DNA from: Hydractinia symbiolongicarpus
Taxonomy: Eukaryota; Cnidaria; Hydrozoa; Anthoathecata; Hydractiniidae
Direction: 5' to 3'
Length of the DNA: 64,000 bases
Assembly (NCBI RefSeq): GCF_029227915.1
Contig: NC_079887.1
Span: 7,130,001 to 7,194,000 of the forward strand
Positions 12,534-20,732 of the stretch are shown here, piece by piece; the first letter of the stretch is position 1, and the number at the start of each line of letters is the position of its first letter. Made by a program: the position numbers and the translations under genes. The notes under the pieces were generated by a model. The model worked only from the letters and a program-made list of their open reading frames with translations, was not told the origin of the DNA and did not search any database.

Positions 12534-12742
12534 TACAGTTTTCCCTCCCAGAAGCGAGAGTTTGTAAATAAATAACAGCATTCTTTTTATTGTGGCGATA
12601 ATAACAAAAAGCCGTTATTGTTTGTGATAATTTTCAAATCTCCTCAAGAAAATCATTATCTCCCTTATCCAAAACCCGTGTTATTGATGTAAACATTTAA
12701 ATATTGTTAGTTAGTGAGGTTTTAGGAGTGAAAGAAGTCGAA

Positions 12743-13206
12743 ATGGAAGTAATAAATAAGGATACAGATTTAGATATAATTTTAAGCTCTACAGATCTTG
12801 GGCCTAGCTTTTCTCAAAGCTCTTGTGTGGTACCAAGACCTGTTTTTAAAGAATTAACAAATGCCGAGAGGGACGAAGAAGTGGAGGAAAGAACACACGA
12901 AGATATAAGTCAATGGTCAACTGATCTTGCAGCTATGCCTTCGATCACCCAGGAGAAAATTCACCAATATTTAGTTCTTGGAAATAGCTGTGATAGCAAG
13001 CCGAAGGGTGCTACAAAGCATAAAATTCTTGGATACCAACTATTCAAGGAGAGCTACGTGAAGAAAGTGAGAGTTAAAAGTAATGTTATGGCTGAAAAAT
13101 TAACTTTTCTTGTGAAATGTTTTGTAGCTGCTTCCATGAAAAGAGAAAAATATTCTGTTTATGTCCACCTGTGTCAAAGAAGTGGTGATATTTTGTATGC
13201 GAAATG
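12743..13206 (+). pseudogene. SWIM-YqaJ nuclease of ISL2EU, 5' part (interrupted)
   Basis: The first in-frame ATG is at 12743. The ORF runs about 155 residues and ends in VYVHLCQRSGDILYAK, the usual run-in to a SWIM zinc finger, after which reading enters the Merlin element and stops at 13217. The expected continuation (a Cys, then C-K-A-G-A-G-G-C-C-K-H) is found at 18098 onward in the matching frame, after the repeat of GCGAAATG. The two parts are therefore one gene split by insertion. The N-terminal region is acidic and unrecognised. SWIM fingers bind DNA or protein; in this family they precede a YqaJ exonuclease. Confidence 0.8.
13199..13206 (+). repeat. Merlin target-site duplication, left
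   Basis: GCGAAATG directly precedes the Merlin element and is repeated exactly at 18092-18099. Eight to nine bp is the size made by Merlin/IS1016-type transposases. Confidence 0.9.
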
Positions 13207-13294
13207 GGAGCGGTTTTAGAATTTCCCCTTTACAGCAGAAGACAGTAATGCAAATAACCAACGACCAACTATCATATTATTTAAAATTATTTAT

Positions 13295-13607
13295 CTAAGT
13301 ATTTGTTATCATTCAACGACCAACGACGACAATCAAGAAAAAGTATTTGTTATCATCCAATGGCCAACGACCAACGACCAACGATGACAATCAAGAAAAA
13401 GTAATTGTTATCATCCAATGGCCAACGACCAACGACCAACGATGACAATCAGGAAAAAGTATTTGTTATCATCCAACGGCCAACGACCAACGACCAACGA
13501 TGACAATCAGGAAAAAGTATTTGTTATCATCCAACGGCCAACGACCAACGACCAACGATGACAATTAGGAAAAAGTATTTGTTATGGTCCAACGACCAAC
13601 TACCAAC
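13295..13607. repeat. 58-bp minisatellite inside the Merlin element
   Basis: The marker GACAATCA recurs at 13328, 13386, 13444, 13502 and (as GACAATTA) 13560, exactly 58 bp apart. Each unit contains one or more CCAACGACCAACGA motifs, matching the subterminal CAACGACCAAC block of both Merlin ends. It may multiply transposase-binding sites, or may be passive slippage. Confidence 0.85.
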
Positions 13608-14071
13608 GAAACGGTTACGAGCAACAAATGGTTACGAGCCAACGGCCAACGACCAACGATAATTATATAAATCTATAAATCCTAGTAGGTGTATAAAACA
13701 TTTTAAAATTTTAAAATTTCATATTTACTGCAAATTAAATACACAATAATAGCCTGGTGATAAATTGTTTAAAAGGATTCCCGCATAGAATTTATAGTTA
13801 ATATTTTTTGTTCTTGTCAAATTCAAGATTAAAATATATCTGCAAGGACAGTCGAATTGATTTCAAATATCAGTTTGTACAGAACGAAAAATTTCAATTC
13901 TTCTATCCGTCTGTTCTTGAGTGGAAATGTATCTAAACTCAAATGGAAATCTTTAAAGTTAAATAATAAGAACGAAGAAAAAGGCTTTTTTTAAAATTGC
14001 AACAAAATTTTTGAAAAACTTTTTATCTTGTAATTGAAATTAGGAATCCATTGAAAAAATCCGAAAATAAA

Positions 14072-15109
14072 TTATGAAAATGCGAAAATTTCATCCGACA
14101 AATACACAGAAGATAAGTCGCAAATGAATTTCGAAAATAAATCTTGATCCTTGTTAGCATATCTCCACATAAATTCCGCCATGTAAGATGAAAAGTGGGA
14201 TTTTTTTACTCCAAATGATGGTAATGTTGATTTAACTTGCCTCCAGTGTCCTTCAATTTTATTTGTATGATCTCCGTTACAGTTAACAAATTCAACTGAG
14301 TGGTTAACTTTTAAATGTTCAAAATCTAATTCACTTAAAATATCATATGGTTTCCAAAAATCTGAAACTATAGTTGTACCAGGCAGGATCCAATTTTTTA
14401 TTATAGGTATCAGCGTCTCTCTGTCTCTCTTTTCTACCGCTACAAGAAAGTTCTTTCGCGATTCTTCTTCTATACCACCAAAAACCCACTGTCCATCTAC
14501 ACGATGGCCCCTGTGGTATTTACGCTTTCCAAACTTACTTTCGTCAATTTGAACTCGTACACCTTTACCGCCAATCTTTGATGAATTTTGGAAGAGTAAT
14601 ACTTCACACGTTTCTCGGCAAAACATATCCCAGTCAACAGCAGTAGAACTTGATATGCACATTTGTTTGGCTATTTGATTTTGATCGATACCAGTGGTCC
14701 ACCAATACGTCATTTCAATCACCTCTTCTATCGTCAAATTAGACTTTTCAAACCAGCTACCTTTGCGAATTGACGTTTCAACAAAATGACCATTCTTTTG
14801 GCAACGCCATCTAATTCCATCTGAACTTTTGCACTTAGACAAGATCATGTCATTGTTACATTTATCGCATTTTCTTTGTTTGATTAACAAATTGTTATCA
14901 AAACACCACGATAAGGCATTCTCTTTGGTATTCGTGATGTTTGTGATTAAGTATTTGTGTGTTGTAAATGCTGTTTTATCGGATGAGCGGATAAAACGAT
15001 CATAACTGTTATGAGAAGGTCCAAATTGCGTAGACTTGTCATGACTAACACTATTGACACCACATTGTGTCCCCCGGCTTCTTAATCTTTTTAACGGTGG
15101 GTAATCCAT
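14072..15109 (-). CDS. Merlin transposase (IS1016/IS1595-like DDE)
   Basis: 345 residues from an ATG at 15107-15109, uninterrupted. Residues 81-103 form a zinc ribbon (CDKC, then Cys93 and Cys103). A helix-turn-helix-like stretch (IDQNQIAKQMCISSSTAVDW) spans about 141-160. The ISXO2/IS1595-type catalytic domain shows Asp189 in VQIDESKFGKRK, Asp250 in TIVSDFWKPY and Glu286 in NKIEGHWRQVK, the expected DDE triad. It would cut and rejoin Merlin ends, leaving 8-9 bp duplications as seen here. Intact length and triad suggest recent or current activity. It lies downstream of, and co-oriented with, the DUF3987 gene. Confidence 0.9.
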   Translation of the reverse strand: MDYPPLKRLRSRGTQCGVNSVSHDKSTQFGPSHNSYDRFIRSSDKTAFTTHKYLITNITNTKENALSWCFDNNLLIKQRKCDKCNNDMILSKCKSSDGIRWRCQKNGHFVETSIRKGSWFEKSNLTIEEVIEMTYWWTTGIDQNQIAKQMCISSSTAVDWDMFCRETCEVLLFQNSSKIGGKGVRVQIDESKFGKRKYHRGHRVDGQWVFGGIEEESRKNFLVAVEKRDRETLIPIIKNWILPGTTIVSDFWKPYDILSELDFEHLKVNHSVEFVNCNGDHTNKIEGHWRQVKSTLPSFGVKKSHFSSYMAEFMWRYANKDQDLFSKFICDLSSVYLSDEIFAFS

Positions 15110-15796
15110 GCTATGATTTAATCAGAAATTAATCAACTTCTTTGCAAGTTATTGAAATTATTGTATCAAAGAATATTTGTAGATTTGAAAAACGAATAAT
15201 GAATCGTTAAATTGTAATATAATTATAAAATAATAGAAAATGTACTTACTATGGTCCCTTACTGTAATTTCTCAGGCAGAGTATTTGTCATTCGCGATAC
15301 ACAGAAAAGCTTATGTCAGATAACGGGACGTTAATGAATTCCCTACATTGCATAATTTTAGCTACTCTTGCAGTGTTAAAAGATTCATCAAAAACACATG
15401 ACTTGTCTTCAGAAACTTTTTTTACAATTACTCATATTAATCATACAGAAAATAAGAAAACGTGATTAAATTTAAGCAATACAAATAATAGTAAAAACAT
15501 GCTGAACACAACTCAAATGTTACGCAACTTTCCGAACAGTGTTTATACTTTTTCATGTACAAGCAATTTTTTATAAGAAACTGTTGTTATTTTTCGAGCA
15601 TTTTTTGCCTCGGCATATCTGTATACAATTTGTCAATCGAGTAAAATAAGTTTTATTAAAATTTACAATTTTAAACCCGATTAACTTTGTTATAGCTAAC
15701 CTATATATTTTGGTGTTGATAAATTTGTAAACTTTTTTATAAGTAAGAACGACTTATTCTATGGATATAGAAAAAGGATTATTTGAAAAATTTTTG

Positions 15797-17832
15797 CTAA
15801 TGAATTTCAAGATTAATAGACTCGATAATCCGATCCGTAATACAAACAGGATGTTTGGCGAGCCTTTTTGTTTCATATTCACTTTCTTGTAACCAATTTT
15901 TTATTTCGGATGGCAAGTCCCTAAATTCTTTTTTAACAAATACTTTTGATGATTTTGACGACCCAACTGCTCTTACACTAACCAAACGACCAATGTCTTT
16001 GTTAACAAAGTTTTCTATAAACTTAACAAATTCTTGGGATAGTAAACCGCGAAATCTTTTTGATGTACTTTGTTTGAAAGATCTGTATGTGACGAAGGCA
16101 CCCGGTGTCATTAAAACAGCTTTTTTATATTCATCAGAAGTTGGGGCACGTTTAACTGATGGTGTTTTGCTGGTACTAACCAATTCTGTGATATACTAAA
16201 ACGAAAAATATTGTCATAAATGAGATGAATAAATGTCTATGAAAAGATAATAAATGCAAATTTGCTGTAACTTAATTATAAAATATTTAAAAGACTAACT
16301 GTGTAAAATAATTCTTTCTGTTCATCAATTGATTCAACATACATTATGGCACGTTCCAATGTTTGCAAGGAAATAGCTTCTGGTAGACATGTAAATTCAA
16401 CTTCATTAAAAAGGGCATTATAAAAGTATTCCACTGTGTGTAGAGCGACAGCAACTTTTGGAATTAACTCTGGTTTTTTAGACTTGCTGGTTGGTCTGCC
16501 GTGCAAAAGATCGTTGTTTAGATCGGTCAAAAACTGTGTCTCCATGTTGTCGTACAATCTATACAAATTGGTAAAAAAAAAAATAAAGATGGGGAAATAG
16601 AATTGAAGAAAAGGAAGAAGAGATTATTTATCATGTCATGTATAAAGTTTAAAATTATTAAAAATCTTCTTACTTTAACGCATTTTCGTCAAAATAGAAT
16701 ATTGTATTATCTATGTGTACATAGTTGGCATAAATATCCTTAATATCGATTGTTGTTGAGGATTGTTGGGCGATTTGTTGTTCCTTGGGCATCGGACGGT
16801 ATGAACGAGGCGTTATAATTAAAAATCGGTCCAAAAATCCATTACCTTTATCCATTAAAGACAAAATAAAAGCCATGCTTTTTATTTGTGTAGCACCTTA
16901 AAAAATAAAGAATTTAATACGTGTGCATATTTTTAAAAACCTTTTTGTAATCACAAGAATTGATTTTGTTTAAACGTATATTCATCAGCCTTTATGGTGT
17001 ATATTTTTGCTTCACTTTTTGGAAGGAGCTAAAAAGTTAGATTACGAACCAACTAACCGCATCTGCGTATACCGTAAATAACGGATTAAGGTTCCGGGGC
17101 GCTTACTTACAAATATTTCCCTAACCCCGGGACACTTATTCGACAGGGGGCGTATTGAGCACGGGGCGCTTAATCCGTCATTTACGGTATGCGTTGCATA
17201 AGGAGGAAAGAGAAAAGAATAAATAAAAAATAATTACCTAATATGCACAATGCGCAATTTTCAGGTATATATCTGTTATTTTCAGTACTGAATTGAATAG
17301 ACACATTTTCTCCACTAAAAATCTTCGATAGAATCTCCATATCCCCAGTGTAATTCTCATCGTTTTTTTTCAATATTTTGTACAAGTACTCCTGTATTTC
17401 GGCATTAACAATGTATGTACATTTTCTTGTACAGAGGCACTTTGTCAAGCCAGATGTGGTGGTGTTAGATATAATGTCTGTATCTTCTTGAATAGCCTTT
17501 AATGGTTGATTAACTGCCATCTTAATAGCGGGCGACTTTCCTGTAGACGGCTGCCCAACAAACAAGAAAAATGTGTTAAGGTTAATGCTATAACCATTTC
17601 TTATTTCGATCGAACCGTGATTTTTAGAGGTCAAGTAATTAGCTGTAGTTATTACGGAAGCAAGAACATATCCAATGTTTGTACCTGCAGCTGTTGCTTT
17701 ATTGTTAAGGTATGTAAACAATTGTTCGGATAGAACGTTTTCATACTTGACGTCATGATTAATAAATCTTGAGTTTAATTCGGCCCAAACTTCTTCAGGT
17801 TGTGAATTAATAATTGATTTTGAAGAATACAT
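15797..17832 (-). CDS. DUF3987-type P-loop (primase/helicase-associated) protein, four exons
   Basis: Exons, complement: 17238-17832, 16674-16896, 16300-16558, 15797-16195. All junctions are GT-AG and phases add up to 1476 nt, 491 aa, with an ATG start. Walker A is GQPSTGKS at residues 93-100. The expected Walker B region reads TYIVNAEIQEYL (Glu kept, usual Asp absent). After the first junction LGATQIKSMAFILSLM and GFLDRFL (Arg222) follow, typical of DUF3987 proteins near phage and plasmid primases. The third exon gives the helical lid with KVAVALHTVEYF; the C-terminus is basic and unrecognised. The gene lies wholly inside the Merlin element, upstream of its transposase on the same strand. 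A role in transposon DNA replication or repair is inference. A small MITE sits in intron 1. Confidence 0.8.
17070..17189. mobile_element. small MITE in intron 1 of the DUF3987 gene
   Basis: TACCGTAAATAACGGATTAAG at the left is mirrored at the right with one mismatch (17169-17189). The 120-bp segment is GC-rich (GGGGCGCTTA, CCCCGGGA) unlike its surroundings. It lies inside the intron and does not disturb coding. Confidence 0.65.
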
Positions 17833-18091
17833 TATAAAAGATATGGGCGATAGATACGCGAAGCCGTTTGTTACAAGAATGACTTTTTTAATAAACGGTC
17901 GTTATTTTTAACGTCGGATACGATGTCGTGACATTGCGCGAAGCAACGAATTAAAAGACGCGTAGGCGCTAACGTGATAGTGTTGAAGACGTTGCATATA
18001 GCGTTATTTTGGTTAATGATTTTACAAAAGTTGGTCGTTGGTTGTATTAAATTTAATTTACTATTTGAAGGGGATATTCTAAAGTTTAGCC

Positions 18092-18099
18092 GCGAAATG
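18092..18099 (+). repeat. Merlin target-site duplication, right
   Basis: GCGAAATG, the exact copy of 13199-13206, in the same reading phase of the split nuclease gene. Confidence 0.9.
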
Positions 18100-19324
18100 T
18101 TTATGTAAAGCTGGAGCAGGAGGATGCTGTAAGCATGTCGCAGCAGTTCTATTTCAATTGGTTGAATACAAACAGTTGGACTTAAAAATTGTCCCTGATG
18201 ACAAGACATGCACAGATTTGTTACAAAAATGGCATGTACCTGGAGAAAGTGCAAATTCTGCACCAATAAAATTTTCTGCAATGGCATTCGAGAAAGCAGA
18301 CCTTACGAAAGACACAAATGAAAGTCGCAAAAGACCGTTGGTCACAGGAAATAGAAAATTTTGTTCTACACCACTGTTTGCACATGAGCCCTCAACCGAA
18401 AAAGTCAAAAAATTAGCGACAGACTTATTTGAAATAGGGCAAGGAACTTCAATGGCATATTTATTACAAGGAAATGACTATAAACCATCATCATTTTATG
18501 ACACATCTATAAAAGAATTTAATTTTGAACAGACAAACAGTGAAACAGTTGAATTACGTCCGACAGTTAATTTATTTTTGCAGGCTCTTGACTTTGAACC
18601 AGAAATAGCAGAGTTATCAGATGAGCAAAAGTCATTTGTAAACAATTTCATTCATGTCAATGCCGAACAAGTTCGAGACATAGAAAAATCCACATGTACT
18701 CAGTATAAATGTGATATGTGGTACACAGAAAGAAAGAAACGCATAACATCATCCAATTTTGGATCTATTATAAATAGAAGAAAAAATATACATCCAAAAA
18801 GCATATTACAAAAATGTCTAAATAAAAATAAAAACTTTACATCAGAGGCCTGCAAATGGGGCTTAGAAAATGAAGTTAATGCTCTAAACTGGTATCAAAC
18901 CGAGAAAAATATTGAAGTCGAAAAATGTGGTTTCGTTATTAATCCAAAATGGCCGTGGTTAGGTGCAAGTCCTGATGGCGCAACAACTTTGAATGGGAAT
19001 GCTCGATTGATTGAGGTGAAGTGCCCATATTCAAAAAAGGATTGCTCTATTTCTGACGCATGCAAAGATAAAAATTTTTTTTTACAAATATCGAATGGCA
19101 AGCCAAAACTCAAAGAAAGACATAATTATTTTCACCAATGTCAAGGTGTGATGGCAGTAACACAAGTCAATGAAATTGATTTTATTGTTTATACAAAAGT
19201 TGACCGACATGTGGAAACAATAGTTTTTCAAAAGGAAAAATGGAACAGAATTACTTTGCCTGAGCTAACACACTTTTATTTCACTTTCATGCACAGCAAC
19301 ATTACAGAACAACAGTGTGAGTAA
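18092..19324 (+). pseudogene. SWIM-YqaJ nuclease of ISL2EU, 3' part
   Basis: The frame resumes with A-K-C-L-C, then CKAGAGGCCKHVAAVLFQLV, giving the C-x-C and C-x-H ligands of a SWIM finger. About 160 residues later comes the YqaJ-type PD-(D/E)XK nuclease: KKRITSSNFGSII, a helix with ACKWGLENEVNAL, then WPWLGASPDG and LIEVKCPYSKKDC supplying the acidic residues and Lys, and HNYFHQCQGVMAV, the QxxG-like helix. The ORF is open to TAA at 19322-19324. Phage YqaJ enzymes are recombination exonucleases; in ISL2EU the role is unproven. Coding quality here is intact; only the insertion upstream kills the gene. Confidence 0.85.
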
Positions 19325-19376
19325 ATAAAATTGTTTCCTCACAATATTGTTTTGTCTTTATATTTCATGATCTAGT

Positions 19377-19391
19377 ATATATATATATATA
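19377..19391. repeat. short (AT)n tract between convergent genes
   Basis: A 15-bp alternating AT tract lies in the 88-bp gap between the nuclease and transposase stop codons. Confidence 0.6.
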
Positions 19392-19412
19392 GTGTACGAA
19401 AGTTTATAATTT

Positions 19413-20540
19413 TTAGTCATTCGTATTTACATCTGGTACCAACTGTGGTAAAAAATTAACTAAATAACAACAAATAACCCATATCTTATTGAGTTCAGCA
19501 GCCATTGATAGTTTGAAAACTGTTTGTAAAATTCGGTAATTTTTTATACGTTCGATTGCTCGTTCGACATGTACACGTACAGATGCTATTCTTCTAGTTT
19601 CGTTTTCCTCTAATAAACTTAGCTGAGGTTTTCCATCTAAAAATGGTGGAATATTTAATGTTACTCCATCAGGTAAATCTTCCTCGAGCTCAAATCCTCT
19701 ATCAGCCATCACAGAATCCCCAGGCTCTAGCAAATCGTATATACCACTATCTTTTGTTATTCGTTTATCCGAAAAGCGTCCACCATACAAATCAGAGACA
19801 AATGTCACTGATCCATCAGGAGCTATTCCGACTAATCCTTTTGCTGTATTATGGTGTTTGTAATTTGAAAAGGTACTGGACTGTGTGCGATATGACGTAG
19901 GCATTTCCACAAATACTTCTGTACAATCTAATATGACACGGGTATTTGGGTAACTTTTTTGAAAACATTTCGGCATTCTATTTTGTACTGTTTCTTTTGA
20001 AGCCCATATTGGAAGCATACGGAATTGTGAATGTAAAAAATCTGTCCATGTAATCAATATTCTGCTTATGTGACTTGTCGACATATTAAATCGAACAGCC
20101 ATATCTTCTAACAAAAGTCCACATCGAATTCGAACCAGTATCATAAAGAATTCTTCTTCTGCGCTCAATGATCGTGATCGGCCTCGTTTTGTAGAGTTTA
20201 TATTTTTTGTATTTTCAGTGTTAGTATTTGAACCCCAATATATTAGTTTATTTGCAGCTGGTTGTAAATATTCTAAAACTGCTTTGAATAATTTATAAGA
20301 TTCGAATCCGGTATAAAACTTAAAGTGTGCTTCATTGTGTTTAAACCGGTCAATTGAAAATGCTATGTCACTTATAGTGGCTTGTTGTTTTTCAATAGTT
20401 TGATCAAGTTCCTTTTCATGAATTCTCATACAACTAATTTCGGCTCTCAATTTTTCCAACTCTTGTTTTAACTCTTCCTCCACAGATAATTCTGCAGCAA
20501 TGTCATTTGTCGTAGCCCTCACAGGAGAAAATAGTTGCAA
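19413..20540 (-). CDS. ISL2EU transposase (Harbinger-like DDE)
   Basis: About 375 residues in the conserved frame. A coiled coil (about 16-60) precedes an HTH_Tnp_4-like segment (LSAEEEFFMILVRIRCGLLL, then FNMSTSHISRIL). The DDE_Tnp_4 domain shows Asp205 in RVILDCTEVF, Asp280 in VMADRGFE and Glu326 in VRVHVERAIERIKNYR. The 5' end is unclear. The frame stays open upstream to about 20600 (reading KPRKTLNST) with no ATG, while the nearest ATG (20627-20629, MAEQVHF) is in another frame and hits a stop near 20519. A lost N-terminal (THAP-like in relatives) exon, a frameshift or a missed intron could explain this. The catalytic core is intact. Confidence 0.85.
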   Translation of the reverse strand: MQLFSPVRATTNDIAAELSVEEELKQELEKLRAEISCMRIHEKELDQTIEKQQATISDIAFSIDRFKHNEAHFKFYTGFESYKLFKAVLEYLQPAANKLIYWGSNTNTENTKNINSTKRGRSRSLSAEEEFFMILVRIRCGLLLEDMAVRFNMSTSHISRILITWTDFLHSQFRMLPIWASKETVQNRMPKCFQKSYPNTRVILDCTEVFVEMPTSYRTQSSTFSNYKHHNTAKGLVGIAPDGSVTFVSDLYGGRFSDKRITKDSGIYDLLEPGDSVMADRGFELEEDLPDGVTLNIPPFLDGKPQLSLLEENETRRIASVRVHVERAIERIKNYRILQTVFKLSMAAELNKIWVICCYLVNFLPQLVPDVNTND

Positions 20541-20665
20541 TTTACAGTTTGTACTGTTGAGAGTTTTTCTTGGTTTGCTAGCTGTTGGTTTTGAGTAGAA
20601 TTAAGGATGAAGTGTACTTGTTCGGCCATTTTTGTTACTACGAATGGTTTGTTTACGTTTTCGCG

Positions 20666-20718
20666 GAATACAACTACCATAATGCATTGCGAATTAGCCG
20701 TATAGAGGGAACGGGGAA
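20666..20718 (-). repeat. ISL2EU right terminal inverted repeat
   Basis: Perfect 53-bp inverted copy of 12481-12533. Confidence 0.93.
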
Positions 20719-20732
20719 ATTCCCCGTTCCCT
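20706..20732. repeat. 27-bp perfect palindrome at the right transposon end
   Basis: AGGGAACGGGGAA, a central A, then its reverse complement. The outer half duplicates the first 13 bp of the element's own end in inverted order beyond the right boundary; the left boundary has no counterpart. Confidence 0.85.

Larger units (their letters stand above)
13207..18091. mobile_element. Merlin-type DNA transposon carrying a DUF3987 gene
   Basis: Ends: the left begins GGAGCGGTTTTAGAATTTCC and the reverse complement of the right begins GGCTAAACTTTAGAATATCC. The shared part is GG, a spacer, then TTTAGAAT-TCCCCTT. A second matched block CAACGACCAAC lies about 50 bp inside each end (13258 and 18031-18044). 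A perfect 8-bp target duplication flanks it. It encodes an IS1016/IS1595-like transposase (14072-15109 -) and a spliced DUF3987 P-loop protein (15797-17832 -), plus a 58-bp minisatellite near the left end. Merlin elements I know of carry only a transposase, so the second gene is unusual. Confidence 0.85.
12481..20718. mobile_element. ISL2EU DNA transposon (PIF/Harbinger-related) with nested Merlin insertion
   Basis: Two 53-bp termini (12481-12533 and 20666-20718) are perfect inverted repeats beginning TTCCCCGTTCCCTCTATACG. Between them are the two genes that define ISL2EU elements: a SWIM/YqaJ nuclease (+, split) and a Harbinger-like DDE transposase (-), convergent and 88 bp apart. Subtracting the nested 4,885-bp Merlin element and one 8-bp duplication leaves about 3.3 kb, an ordinary size. 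The target duplication is ambiguous because both flanks are AATT-like. The perfect ends suggest a fairly recent insertion. The nuclease gene is broken and the transposase lacks a clear 5' end, so this copy is probably non-autonomous now. Confidence 0.9.

Noticed and set aside
13295-13607. Regularly spaced repeats resembling a CRISPR array
   Set aside because: The 58-bp units are contiguous tandem copies without unique spacers, inside a eukaryotic transposon.
17871-18287. 138-aa minus-strand ORF over the Merlin right end
   Set aside because: Runs across the element boundary and opposes the clear SWIM/YqaJ coding; no motif.
12481-20718. Single composite element carrying five genes
   Set aside because: The inner 4,885 bp has its own terminal repeats and an 8-bp target duplication that splits the nuclease gene, so it is a nested insertion and not shared cargo.
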